A DNA stretch of 25,450 nucleotides from Coemansia sp. RSA 1804 (GCA_027578815.1 JANBTH010000220.1:1-25450), one strand, 5' to 3'; counted from the stretch's first letter, positions 1 to 8,792 are shown. The notes: generated by a model from the letters alone, not told the origin. Numbers and translations: made by a program.

Positions 1-240
1 GCGCCATCGCATGCGCCGGATGCCACAAAGGCGTTTGCGTACCACCTGTCGGCAGCCAACTTTGCGTTCCACTCGAATCCGTACTCCAGCAGCTTCTTCA
101 AGCACGGGTTTGCCGAGGCCGACATGCCGTCGCACTTTTCGCACCCGTGCATGATGGCATCGCCCTTCGAGTGCGTGTCGTCGTGCTCGTGCACACACGG
201 CAACTCATGCCCAGCCTGCACGCATGTCAACACACACTAG
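1..240 (+). CDS. 3' end of a Cys/His-rich protein gene (partial)
   Basis: Frame 1 is open from the first base to TAG at 238-240 (79 codons), so the gene starts left of the window. Codons are strongly GC-ending, as in the other real genes here. The piece is rich in Ser, His, Phe and Ala and ends in a Cys cluster, CSCTHGNSCPACTH (C-x-C-x5-C-x2-C-x-H), just before the stop. Fungal copper-sensing regulators of the Cuf1/Mac1 type carry C-x-C...C-x2-C clusters near the C-terminus, so a copper-responsive transcription factor is one possibility. The N-terminal copper-fist domain that would settle this is outside the window, and one Cys of the usual cluster is absent. Coding status is fairly safe; the function is a guess. 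The gene converges on RRP6 with a 227-bp gap. Confidence 0.6.
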   Translation, partial: APSHAPDATKAFAYHLSAANFAFHSNPYSSSFFKHGFAEADMPSHFSHPCMMASPFECVSSCSCTHGNSCPACTHVNTH

Positions 241-391
241 ATTAGATGTGGTTGGATTGCCTTGCACACAAACACACAAACAGACGCCAAGCGCTTGTAT
301 CACTCTATTTCTCATTCTATCTATGACTGTATACCCTGTTATAATTAGCATAACTATCTTTTTTTGGATTATTTAACCCCCCTTTTGACAT

Positions 392-397
392 TTTATT
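392..397 (-). terminator. AATAAA-type polyadenylation signal for RRP6
   Basis: TTTATT on the plus strand reads AATAAA on the minus strand, about 70 nt past the RRP6 stop codon (468-470), in an AT-rich gap between convergent genes. The position suits a 3'-end signal. No other AATAAA was noted in the gap. Confidence 0.45.
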
Positions 398-467
398 TAC
401 TCCATATCGCGTGCGCTGGCTGGGCCGGAGCACAGACGAACAAAGAAGAAGAAGAAGAAACAACACT

Positions 468-3116
468 TTACTTTCTGAACGTCATTGATCTGTTGCCGGT
501 CTTTGCGCCAGGCTTGGTGCGTTTTTTGGGAGCGTGGGCGGAGACACCGGCACCCGCAGCGTAGGGGTTGAAGGCGGCGGAATCATTGCTGGCGGTGGCT
601 CCGGGAGCGCGCTTCTTCCCACGCGGCGGGGCCTTGTCCTTGCTTCTGCTGCTGCTGGATCTATTGCTTGGGCCGATGGCGTCGGAGGGCTGGGCTCCGG
701 CGTGGTAATCGAAGGCGGAGACGTCGGCGGGATCCAGACGGGCGGGCCTTTTGCGGCGGCTCTTCCTCTGGTGGGCGCCCCCGCTGGCGCTGCTGGTATT
801 AGTAGCAGGGGCCTCGCCCCCATCGCTGTTGCCATCGCCATCGTCGTCGTCATTTAGTGCGATCTTGGAGATGTCGACCAGATCGCCAACCCGCTGCCTC
901 TTGGCAGCAGCAGAGCCAGCAGAGCCAGCATCCCGAGGCTTCCGCTCGCCCAACGACTGGCGGCCGTAGGCGTCGGAGATGACGAGCGGGCGCTTGGGGC
1001 TCGGCAGCGCGGGAGACGCAGGAGCAGCAGCAGCAGCAGCAGCAGCAGGAGCAGAACTGGCCGCAGGGGGAGAGAAGGAGTGGACGGAGGCGGGGGCAGC
1101 CGTGGCCAGCACCAGATGCGCACGGATGGCGCGCGCCTTGTGGCTGGCTATGCTCGCAGCCGCCGACTCGTCCGGCGCACCGAGCGACGGGCCAAAGAGC
1201 GCAGCCGCCGGCGCAAGCAGGCCAGCAACGGCGGAGTCGTCGTCCAGGACGGGCGGCCGCGCATCGTCGACAAGCATGGCCTCGCCACCGCCATCATCGT
1301 CGTTGAAGCGCGTGTGCACCGGCCTGGGCAGCGGCGGCAGCGGCGCGGCCTGCGGGCGCGCATCGGCCTCGAGCTCGGCAGCATCCGCGCGGGCCCGCGC
1401 CAGGATGCGAGCAATGTCGGCGGCATGCTGGCGAACAAGCGGCGGCGGCGCCGGACGGCACGCGGCGAGCAGCGCGGCGGCGTCGGCGGGCATGCGCTCG
1501 GCGGCAGCAAACAGCATGTGGTTGGGCAGCACGTAGCGCGCGGACTCGTCCTCGGCGCGCGCGCACCGGTCGCGCCAGTCGTGCAGGGCGCGGAAGACGG
1601 CGGTCTGTGCGCGGTTCAGCGGGCGGCGCCACTTGCGCAGCAGCGCCGCCCACCCGGCGGGGCCGTCGGCGCCGTACGCGTCCTTTGCGTATGTGCGCAG
1701 CGCGGTCTGCGCGGACCGGCGCAGCACAAGCGCCATGGGCTGCGTGGGCGCCTCGACGACGCCGACGCCCGCCAGCCGGCCGAACGCCGGCGCCGCCGGG
1801 TTGTCGGCGTCCTGGCCCAGACACTCGGCGCCGCGCGCGGCCAGCTCGTTGCGCAGGCGGTCGTACACGTACAGCAGGAAGTGCGTGTCGGCGCGCGCGT
1901 ACCGCACCATCTCGGCCGGCAGCGGACGCAGGCGCCAGTCGGCCAGCTGGTACTTCTTGTCGGCGTCGTAGGCGCAGAAGACGCGCAGCAGGTGCGCCAG
2001 CGAGTGGTGCGGCATGTTGAGCACGCGCGCCGCGTGGTACGTGTCGAACAGCCCGACGACGTAGACGCCGAAGTCGCGCTGCAGCCACTGGACGTCGCTC
2101 TCGGCGCCGTGGAGCACCTTGGTGATGCGCGGATCCGCCGTCACGTCGTTGAGCGCGTGGAGCGCGTGCCGCAGCGCCAGCGCGTCGACCACGTAGTCGC
2201 GCGCGCGCGTGCTGATCTGCACAAGGCACGTGAAGCCCTGGAACGACCGGTAGCTGTGGTGCTCCAGATCCACGGCGATCTCGCGCGCGCCGCGCAGATG
2301 CGCCAGCATGTCGCGCAGCTGCGGCTCGGAGTCGACCATGGCGAACGGCGTGCCGTCCCAGTCGCCGGGCAGCGTCGGCGCGGCGGGCGCGAAGTGCCGC
2401 GGCGGCTGCTGCATGGCCGCGATCTCGTGCGCGTACGGGTGCGGCGCGCCGTGCTCCGCCGCTCCGTCCGGCTCGCGCAGCGGCACCAGCGCGTGCGGCT
2501 TGGCGCGCAGCCGCGGCACAAACGGCGTGCCGCGCGCGTTGTCGACGGCGTCGCGGAACCCGAGCTGCGGGCGCGGGATGTTCTTCGCGTGCACCAGCGC
2601 CACGCGCGTGCGCCGCCCGGCGGCGTCGGCCACCGCCGCCACCACCGCCGCGCTCTGCGCGCCCACGCCGCCGTCGCCCGCGGCTGCCGCCGATGCGCGC
2701 AGCGCGTGCGCCGGCCGCCGCTCGATCTCGTCGATGCCCGCGTCGATTCGCTCCAGCAGCGCGTCGACCGCATCCACCGCCGCGCCGAAGCCCGGCCCCG
2801 CCGCCCACGCGCCCCCATCGCCGCCGCTTCTGGCCGCCACATCGTCCACCGACTCCACTAGCGCCTCCTCGCCGCCGCCGCCGCCGCCGCTGCGCGCGCT
2901 CCTGCTCCACAGCGTGTTGGCCATCGCCAGCGTCTTCCGCTCCGACGCCTCCAGCTTCCTGTCCAGCGCCTCGTCCACCGTTCGGTGGAACTTGATGTCG
3001 CTCGGCAGCCGGTTGGCCGCCCGCGTCGCCTTCAGCAGCGCCGCATACGCCGCCGCCACCGTGGCGTCGAACGTTTCTGCAAAGCAGTCGTTGCTGCTGC
3101 TACTCGACGCCGACAT
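468..3116 (-). CDS. RRP6: Exosome 3'-5' exoribonuclease Rrp6/EXOSC10
   Basis: Catalytic subunit of the nuclear RNA exosome that trims and degrades rRNA, snoRNA and aberrant nuclear RNAs from the 3' end. The 882-aa product starts at ATG 3114-3116; the frame stays open upstream only through non-ATG codons. Domains: PMC2NT (Rrp47/C1D-binding) about residues 10-75; DEDD-Y exonuclease about 255-430 with D283 and E285 (AVDLEHH), D341 (ESDVQW), Y406 and D410 (YARAD); HRDC about 499-574; then a long Ala/Ser/Asp-rich tail with basic patches (KRQR, RKSRRKR) ending in SMTFRK, like the exosome-binding lasso. The spacing of the five active-site residues equals that of human EXOSC10 (D313, E315, D371, Y436, D440), so the enzyme should be active. 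No intron is needed. The gene is far more GC-rich than its neighbours and contains Ala-coding trinucleotide runs (near 1021-1050). Confidence 0.96.
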   Translation of the reverse strand: MSASSSSSNDCFAETFDATVAAAYAALLKATRAANRLPSDIKFHRTVDEALDRKLEASERKTLAMANTLWSRSARSGGGGGGEEALVESVDDVAARSGGDGGAWAAGPGFGAAVDAVDALLERIDAGIDEIERRPAHALRASAAAAGDGGVGAQSAAVVAAVADAAGRRTRVALVHAKNIPRPQLGFRDAVDNARGTPFVPRLRAKPHALVPLREPDGAAEHGAPHPYAHEIAAMQQPPRHFAPAAPTLPGDWDGTPFAMVDSEPQLRDMLAHLRGAREIAVDLEHHSYRSFQGFTCLVQISTRARDYVVDALALRHALHALNDVTADPRITKVLHGAESDVQWLQRDFGVYVVGLFDTYHAARVLNMPHHSLAHLLRVFCAYDADKKYQLADWRLRPLPAEMVRYARADTHFLLYVYDRLRNELAARGAECLGQDADNPAAPAFGRLAGVGVVEAPTQPMALVLRRSAQTALRTYAKDAYGADGPAGWAALLRKWRRPLNRAQTAVFRALHDWRDRCARAEDESARYVLPNHMLFAAAERMPADAAALLAACRPAPPPLVRQHAADIARILARARADAAELEADARPQAAPLPPLPRPVHTRFNDDDGGGEAMLVDDARPPVLDDDSAVAGLLAPAAALFGPSLGAPDESAAASIASHKARAIRAHLVLATAAPASVHSFSPPAASSAPAAAAAAAAPASPALPSPKRPLVISDAYGRQSLGERKPRDAGSAGSAAAKRQRVGDLVDISKIALNDDDDGDGNSDGGEAPATNTSSASGGAHQRKSRRKRPARLDPADVSAFDYHAGAQPSDAIGPSNRSSSSRSKDKAPPRGKKRAPGATASNDSAAFNPYAAGAGVSAHAPKKRTKPGAKTGNRSMTFRK

Positions 3117-3469
3117 TTCTCTTCTCCTTGATTTTGCTTCAGAGCTCAACAATGCTACACGTAGGGAAGGAGATAAATGAGGAGAATGATGCAAGTGTAT
3201 CGCAAGAGAAGGAATAGAAAACAAGGAAACGGAAAAAGAAAAAGAAAAAAAAATTGGGTGCTTCGGCAGATTCCGATCAGCTAATTAGCGCTGGTGCGAT
3301 CATGCGTCATGTGCGGGAATCGAAAAAATCGTCCCCCTTTTTATTACCCCCATCCTACGCACGTGCACGGAGACGTAGGCTAGACGGGGCTTTGCCGTTT
3401 CTACATTCAACTTCCATCTCAACTATTGTCCACTGCCACGTGCATATATGCGTGTATCCCAGCATATAT
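3117..3469 (-). promoter_or_regulatory. Upstream region of RRP6 with palindromic TAATTA and two CACGTG boxes
   Basis: Plus-strand A-rich run (about 3218-3253) gives a pyrimidine-rich leader on the RRP6 strand. Further up lie a 10-bp palindrome GCTAATTAGC (3280-3289), CACGTG at 3360-3365 and CACGTG at 3437-3442, the second overlapping a palindromic GCATATATGC (3442-3451). CACGTG is the core site of bHLH factors (Cbf1/Pho4 type); TAATTA is a homeodomain-type core. Sites are seen directly; regulatory use is inferred. Confidence 0.4.
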
Positions 3470-3728
3470 AGATGTGTATATATTAGTGGAGTGGGGTGCG
3501 GAATTGTTATTTGGGAAATACGATGCAGTTGGGGGTGGGCTGGGAATGGAAAAGAGCCGTGCGTGCTTGACCGTAACGACTTTTTTTCTCCTTTTTACCT
3601 CCATTTTAGCATTGCTTTTCCCTGCCCGCAGCTAATATTCAATGCTGCACATGAATAGAGAAGGAGGGGAGGAAGAGAGCTGAAAACGAGTTTCTACGCA
3701 ATAAATAAATGACGAGGAAAAAAATGCA

Positions 3729-3737
3729 TATATAAAG
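3729..3737 (+). promoter_or_regulatory. TATA box of relic gene, copy A
   Basis: TATATAAAG followed by a long T/C-rich stretch, 132 nt before ATG 3869. Copy B keeps TATAAAG (5054-5060) at almost the same distance from its degraded start, so promoter and coding start were duplicated together. Confidence 0.45.
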
Positions 3738-3868
3738 CGGTCAGTTTTTTTCACATTTTGGTTTTTTTTCTTTCTAATTTTTCTTTTTTTTTTCTTCATT
3801 GACAATATTACTTCTGCCGAAAGGAATTCTATCTTCATTGATTGGTTCTGTAAAGTATTGAAAAGGGG

Positions 3869-4063
3869 ATGTCTTCGGATAATAACGCTACAAATCCCAC
3901 GACAGGTGGCGGACTGCATCGCAGAGTTAGTTAGATTCGCAGGGATAACAGTATAAACAGGGATCCGGAAATGCAGCGTAGGGCTCCGCTAGTGCCAGCC
4001 AAGCGCGATGCAGGAACTCCAAGCCGTGGAAAGTCGCTACTCGTAAATACACATAGCGCCTAG
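3869..4063 (+). pseudogene. Relic protein-coding start, copy A (in-frame stop)
   Basis: From ATG 3869 the frame reads 21 codons (begins MSSDNNATNPTTGGG), meets TAG at 3932-3934, then stays open for 42 more codons to TAG 4061-4063. Its codons are GC-richer than the surroundings. In an ungapped alignment with copy B, codon 26 is Asp in both, within RRDNSINRD here and KKDRTIDFD there; the TAG falls where copy B has Leu. A 51-nt intron (3926-3976, GTTAGT...CAG) would also remove the stop and keep frame, but copy B has related coding sequence across that stretch, so a broken gene is the better reading. I do not recognise the family. The product would be short, and the downstream part may be lost. 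Confidence 0.4.
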
Positions 4064-4110
4064 GCCGCTATTTTTAACCACGCGCATCATATGAAAGAAT
4101 AGAAAATAGG

Positions 4111-4809
4111 CAAAAATAAATGTTAATGTTACCAGAATGTTTTCTTGTTGAAGAAATAAAAATAAATAAGCAAAGGAGTTTTGGGGCGTAGAACGGTGTC
4201 CAGCGCAGTCCCTAATAGCGTCTGTGCGCCCTTTCGCACGCTGTTTTGCTGGACAAGCTGCTTGTAATCGGCAATTAGTCTTTGCCGGCTCGAGGCAGTG
4301 CAGACGTCTTACAGGACCCACATTGAATGTAACGCAAGGCAATAAAGACAACTATTAGATTGCCATTAAAAAAGAAACGCTGAAAGTTAATCTACGTAAT
4401 AACAAGCGGTGCACTCTAGGTGACTGCTAATTCAGAACATTTAATCAAGAATGTAAATACATGCCATAAAATGGGTCACCAGCTTGGTCTGGTATGTGCT
4501 AGAGAGCGTGCAAGTACATTCAAAGCGCCTTTAGTGTGCTGTGCGGAAGCGCCGCTCTGTTTCTGCTGGTGGAAATATTTTTTTTATCTAAAAAGCCGCT
4601 AAGAGTGTGTAATATGAAATGCAACTGGCCAACAGTGGGTTTATTCATTTAATGTTGAAACTTTAGACATGGGCGGACTAGATGTGCTTACTTCAGTAAA
4701 TAATGACTTTAGCACGTCTTTGGTGTGTGCCCAAAATAGTGACTGAACAATTGTAATCATTAAAACAGGCTACTCATTAAGGCAGTGTGCTCTTAGACAG
4801 ACGCAACTG
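4111..4809. other. Gene-poor spacer between repeat copies
   Basis: AT-rich with a few islands of higher GC (about 4180-4340 and 4490-4570). On the plus strand the first island reads as two open pieces split by one stop and is followed by an AATAAA (near 4340), so it could be the decayed 3' part of copy A. No ATG-started frame is convincing, and I see no tRNA or snRNA signature. Confidence 0.3.
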
Positions 4810-5420
4810 TACATGTAGATATGTATTGGGGGATTCGGAGTTGTAATTTTTTGGGAAACACTGTGTTATTGAGATTCAGAAATGAGAGAGCAGTGTGTGT
4901 TTATGAATGCAGCAACTTCTCTCGCGTTTTCCGTTCCATTTTTACGCTAGTACTGCTTATCCCAACCCCAGTTGATATACAGCGCTGCACACAAATGGTG
5001 GTGTGTGTAGTTAGAGTGAGTTTATAAACAAGCAATAGATGATAGAAAACGCATATAAAGCGTCCAGTTCTCATATTTTTTATCTAATTTTCCCTTTTCC
5101 CCCTTTTCCTCCACCAATTTTCTTTTTAATAAATAATATCAGCGCCATCATCAGGAATATTATTTGCATTGGTTAAGTATAAAAATTATTGAAAATAGTC
5201 TTTAGGCGCTGATCCATATTATACTGAAGCTACAGTATGCTCTAATAGAATTAAAGCGCTTCGCAAGAAGGATCGCACAATAGATTTTGATGGGTCGTTT
5301 ATAAAGACAGCAAAGAAGAAAAGTGGTTTATATTGCTGGGCCCACAAAATTTAACGTTGTCAAACTCAAACCAAACGATATGAATTAAAGTTAAAACAAG
5401 CCGAAAGGCGAAAAGTAGGT
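4810..5420 (+). repeat. Diverged direct repeat unit, copy B
   Basis: Partner of the unit at 3470-4110, same orientation, about 1.3 kb further on. It keeps the order upstream words, TATA box (5054-5060), T/C-rich tract, ATTGAAAA, related reading frame and TTTAAC. After the frame, both copies carry a related (G/C)ATATGAA word (near 4087 and 5378). No terminal repeats, target-site duplications or transposase frame were seen, so a local tandem duplication of a gene is more likely than a transposon. Confidence 0.65.
5199..5354 (+). pseudogene. Relic protein-coding start, copy B (start codon lost)
   Basis: Open for 51 codons to TAA 5352-5354 in strongly AT-rich DNA. It begins SLGADPYYTEATVC and contains RKKDRTIDFDGSF. 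The place of the ATG in copy A is occupied by ATAG (5195-5198), as if one base had been inserted, and there is no other in-frame ATG. From that point to codon 26 the two copies align without gaps. The product family is unknown to me. An upstream exon supplying the start cannot be excluded. Confidence 0.4.
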
Positions 5421-6240
5421 AGGAACTTTACTTTACATGACATACAATATGTGTGGGTAAACAAATTATACGCCATTTGGCGACAGTTACAAGTCGTTTT
5501 AAGAGTGAGCTAGTTGTCATTTTGCTTGATCTACCAAGAAAAATAGTATATATGAACATGAAAAAATAGTGCAAAGAAAAAATTATATAGCCAAAGTCCA
5601 CTCATACAATGCACCAACCATATAATATCTAATGTCTGGTTATATTAATATTACACATGATACGATACAGGTGCTCTCCTTTTTTAGATATTATTCCTTT
5701 ATACATACTTTTACATTCAATGTTAATTCTGAAATATAAAATAAAGACAGTGTGTACAGTGTGTTTGTTTGTTCATTATAATGACAGGGTTGTTTCATAA
5801 TACTCTTACAAATACCACTATAGGCAAACGTGGATTCTGCTTGATAAAGCAAGCAGAAAAGTTAATTAATTTCATATATTTCCATACTGCTTATTCTGGA
5901 GTGTTGGAAAAAAGTATAGGGTAGAGAGACTGCTTTTCAATGTAAATGAATACCCACACCCGCATTATTTCTCATTCGCTCAACCGCCAGTTCATTATTG
6001 CTTCACCTTGTTCGTTTCTTTTGTTTCATTTTAAAACCTTTGCTCAATTGAACATGATGCCAATGGATTTGAAAACAGACTAATTGTCAAAAAACCCACC
6101 AGTATCCCAAGCAGAACCACCGACGTTCTGCAGGACGAATTCACTTGATCCCAATGAACTGCTCCAGTTGCAAATTGATTAACCCCCAGACTCCTGTTAC
6201 GTCTATACTTGTCATTAGGAGAATACGAAACAACAGTCTA
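5421..6240. other. Gene-poor AT-rich spacer downstream of BCP1
   Basis: No convincing gene. The stretch 6035-6240 is less AT-rich and holds two short overlapping open frames without ATG starts. It also contains the 3' flank of BCP1, whose stop is at 6241-6243. No tRNA B-box or snRNA-like element was noticed. Confidence 0.3.
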
Positions 6241-7335
6241 TCAATGAGCCAAGACCTCGTTCAGCCGATCAATAAGCGCAGACAGCTTTGACTTGGGAAT
6301 AGCAAGACACCGGCGGAAGGGACTGAGGCCCCCGGACTCGGCAAACGAGTTCCTTGACTCTGCCGCGCGCTTCGAGCGCGTGAACTTGTAGTCGAACTTG
6401 AGGGCCGCAAACTCCTCGATGACCTCCTCTTCGGCATACACATACGTCTCGAGCAGCGAGCCAGGCTCAGCGGCGCCATTCCCGTTGTTGTTATTTGATC
6501 CACGAGTACTCGATTTTTCATGGCGACGGACGGATACGAGCGGCGGTTTGCTACGCTTGGCACCCGGAGCATTATCGCTATCGCTATCGCTGCCGCCCTC
6601 GTCTGCGACGGACTCGGTCTCCTTGTACAGCGGACACAGGAGCAGAAAGTAGTCGAAGCTGTACGTCTCGTCCACACTGTCCGCGCCCTCCATCTCGTCA
6701 ACAAGCATACGGAGCATGGGCGCGATGACCTGGGGCGGCACATTGACCACCCGCTCGCTGATAAGCAGACCCACGTGGTTGTCGGGAGTATTGAGGATAT
6801 CAGCCAGCCTGCCGTAGGCACCAGCCCTAGTCTTCTCCGCCTTTTTGAGCAGATAGTCCTTGATCTGACGCACAACCGGCACATCGTTGTTTCTGTTGAG
6901 ACTAAGCACGGTGAATATACCGTAGGGGTCGCTGGCTTCGCCATCGGTCTTGACTGTGGAGCCAACCTCGCTCTGCTCCAGAACAAGGTCGGCTAGTCCG
7001 CTGATATCAAAGTCCTGCGCATCGTCGCCAAACGCGCTGGTCAGCAGGCTCTTCAGCCCGTGGAAGTCGATCTCGCTGGGCTCGAAAAACTCAAAGTCCA
7101 CATCCACTGTGGATCCCTCGTCATCGCTGCTGCTATCATCATCGGAGGAGGAGGAAGAAGAATCGTTGGTGGGTGGTTCTGACCTGCTGCTGGTTGCGGC
7201 GTCCTTGTCTGCAACACCGCTTTGTTTCAGATCGCTCTGCTGCGCAGTAGCATCGTTATCTGTGGCTGTTGCTGCTGCGGTTGCGCGTTTCTCCGCATCG
7301 GCATCCTTGTTATCGCGCGTCCGCTTGCGACTCAT
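6241..7335 (-). CDS. BCP1: Bcp1/BCCIP-family ribosomal-protein chaperone
   Basis: The 364-aa product starts at ATG 7333-7335 (MSRKRTRDNK); the open frame continues upstream only with non-ATG codons and a hydrophobic nonsense stretch. Layout: basic N-terminus (likely nuclear signal), a Ser/Asp-rich acidic segment (about 58-74), then the BCCIP domain, starting DVDFEFFEPSEIDFHGLK and running to the end with NHVGLLISERVVNVP, PLYKE, YVYAEEE and LPIPKSK-like (LAIPKSK) blocks typical of the family. Yeast Bcp1 is nuclear, acts as chaperone and export partner of Rpl23 (uL14) and affects export of the lipid kinase Mss4. An acidic, Ser-rich loop with a basic patch interrupts the domain (about residues 247-281). 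No intron. It is transcribed divergently from ERJ5. Confidence 0.93.
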   Translation of the reverse strand: MSRKRTRDNKDADAEKRATAAATATDNDATAQQSDLKQSGVADKDAATSSRSEPPTNDSSSSSSDDDSSSDDEGSTVDVDFEFFEPSEIDFHGLKSLLTSAFGDDAQDFDISGLADLVLEQSEVGSTVKTDGEASDPYGIFTVLSLNRNNDVPVVRQIKDYLLKKAEKTRAGAYGRLADILNTPDNHVGLLISERVVNVPPQVIAPMLRMLVDEMEGADSVDETYSFDYFLLLCPLYKETESVADEGGSDSDSDNAPGAKRSKPPLVSVRRHEKSSTRGSNNNNGNGAAEPGSLLETYVYAEEEVIEEFAALKFDYKFTRSKRAAESRNSFAESGGLSPFRRCLAIPKSKLSALIDRLNEVLAH

Positions 7336-7709
7336 TGTGTTTCGTAGCCGCTTTACAAAAGAATAGCAAAAATGGAAAGAAAAATATATACACAACAGTA
7401 GTAGAACAAAAAAAGAAAAAGAACAAAGTAGTAGAAAATGGTTTGAGAAATAAAAAATAACCAACATCCAATGGTTTTAAATTTTTCATTAACACTCCAT
7501 TGGATCGGGGATGAAGATCTGCTTGATCAAGACGACAGACAACCCTCAGCTTGTTTTTGTTTCCTCCCTCTCTTTTCCTCCTTCCTCTTGTTTTTGTCTC
7601 AACTCTTTTTTTTTCGCTCTTTTCCTACTGTTCAGGTTTGTTCATTTCATTTGCTCTTTCTTTCTTTGCTAGCAGAATATAAAAAGGGAGTGGTGCCTTC
7701 AGTTCAGCA
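7336..7709. promoter_or_regulatory. Divergent promoter between BCP1 and ERJ5
   Basis: A 374-bp gap between two divergent ATGs. On the BCP1 side TATATA lies at 7385-7390, about 50 nt before its ATG. On the ERJ5 side a T/C-rich run (about 7545-7670) is followed by TATAAAAAG at 7678-7686, only about 24 nt before the ERJ5 ATG. Purine and pyrimidine asymmetry switches near the middle, as expected for back-to-back promoters. Confidence 0.5.
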
Positions 7710-8609
7710 ATGAGATTCCACACGGTGGTTCTCCTCCTATCGGCCCTCAGCCTTCTTGTGGGACTGACGGCGGCCTGGGAAAAGCTCGACCACGAGATAT
7801 TCGAGCTATACGACGATGTCAAAAAGAACGAAGCAACCGAGGACTGGTACGAGCTGCTGGGAGTGAAGCCCAGGAGCGGGGTGGAGGAGATCAACAAAGC
7901 GTACCGCCAGCTATCCAAGAAATACCACCCCGACAAGCTGAGCCGGATGCAGGAGAGCGTGGGCAAGGCCGAGGAGAAGCGGTTCCAGCGTATCGGCCTC
8001 GTGGTCAATCTGCTGAGGAACGGGGAGTCGCGTAAGAGGTACAACTTTTTCCGCAAGAACGGCGTGCCCGTGTGGAGAGGCACCGGGTACCTTTACCGTA
8101 GATGGAGACCCGGGTTCGGCACCGTGCTGGCTGGGCTTGTTGTGTTTGTCTCGGGCATGCAGTACCTGTTCCACTACCTGTCGTATTGGCGCGCGCAGGA
8201 GAGGATCAGGGCGATTGAGGAGGACGAGGCCAAGTCCGGTGGCAAGGCTAACAAGTACAGACGCGCTTTCGCGCAGACACAGACTCAGCCGCAGACGCCG
8301 GAGCAGGCGCAGAAGCAGACGGGACGCAGGATGCGTAGACAGCAGAAGAAGGTGAACAGGAATGGCGGGGGGTCCCCCATCAACACCGATTACGAGGACT
8401 CGGGGTTCGAGGGCGAGGATCTTGATTCGTCCCAGATCAACACGGTGGGCGTGATCAACCCGTATTCGGTTCAGCCTGCCAGTATCCGCCGTGTGCTTCT
8501 GGTTAGTCTGCCGCTCGCCGCCCTTGCTGCCGTTGGCATCGTCAAGAGGCCAGACGCTGTTGACGATAGCGAAAACGACAACGATGGCAATGGCGATGAT
8601 GAGAACGAA

Positions 8610-8640
<31 letters not shown>

Positions 8641-8792
8641 ACAACTACAAGCAGACCGTTGATGATGCCATCAAGAACATTGAAGACGCCGAGGACTTTA
8701 GCAGCGCCGGCGACTCTGAGGCTAAATCAAAGAAGGCGGCAAAGAAGGCTGCCAAGACACAGGCACGTCGCCGTCGTCAGCCTGTTGTTTGA
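7710..8792 (+). CDS. ERJ5: ER-membrane J-domain protein (Erj5/DNAJC1-like)
   Basis: The 360-aa product stimulates ER-lumen Hsp70 (BiP/Kar2) if it works like the family. Residues 1-22 form a signal peptide (hydrophobic, ending LTAA-W). The J domain (about 45-115, WYELLGVKPRSG...) contains the essential HPD at 73-75 (KKYHPDK). A membrane segment follows at about 136-158, then a Gln/Arg/Lys-rich region with QT repeats (189-204). A second hydrophobic stretch (about 261-279) precedes an acidic part, nine Ala (302-310, from a CTG/GCT run at 8611-8640) and a Lys/Arg-rich end. The order signal peptide, J domain, membrane segment matches yeast Erj5. Start chosen because it yields the signal peptide. 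No intron. Confidence 0.88.
8611..8640 (+). repeat. (CTG)10 microsatellite inside ERJ5
   Basis: Ten perfect CTG units read in the GCT frame as poly-Ala. It sits between an acidic stretch and the Lys-rich tail, outside the J domain, so length change should be tolerated. Confidence 0.85.

Larger units (their letters stand above)
3470..4110 (+). repeat. Diverged direct repeat unit, copy A
   Basis: Hand alignment with 4810-5420 shows collinear matches: a TTTGGGAAA(T/C)AC word (near 3510 and 4850), GCTGCACA (3644-3651 and 4984-4991), TATAAAG (3731-3737 and 5054-5060), a pyrimidine tract, the (T)ATTGAAAA word before the possible start codon, a related reading frame, and TTTAAC (4073-4078 and 5350-5355). 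Offsets drift only from about 1340 to 1277, as expected for one old duplication with small indels. Identity is moderate, so the edges are approximate. Confidence 0.65.

Noticed and set aside
1080..2861. 593-codon frame on the plus strand opposite RRP6
   Set aside because: Arg/Gly/Val-rich shadow of a GC3-rich gene; no domain, and the antisense product is a full RRP6.
1294..2910. 538-codon frame on the minus strand overlapping RRP6
   Set aside because: Arg/Ala/Gly-only composition typical of a shifted frame in GC-rich DNA.
3117..3224. N-terminal extension of RRP6
   Set aside because: Starts at a non-ATG codon; the family N-terminus fits ATG 3114-3116.
4021..4040. GGAAAGTC word resembling conserved region I of RNase P/MRP RNA
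   Set aside because: No matching partner region or paired stems found nearby; one short word is not enough.
4037..4351. 104-codon minus-strand frame in the spacer
   Set aside because: No ATG at its start, half of it is Phe/Leu-rich AT DNA, no family recognised.
3470..5420. Transposon explanation for the repeated units
   Set aside because: No terminal repeats, target duplications or transposase/RT frame seen; duplicated gene starts explain the match better.
6035..6240. Two overlapping short open frames next to the BCP1 3' end
   Set aside because: No ATG, one merges into a shadow of BCP1; likely 3' UTR composition.
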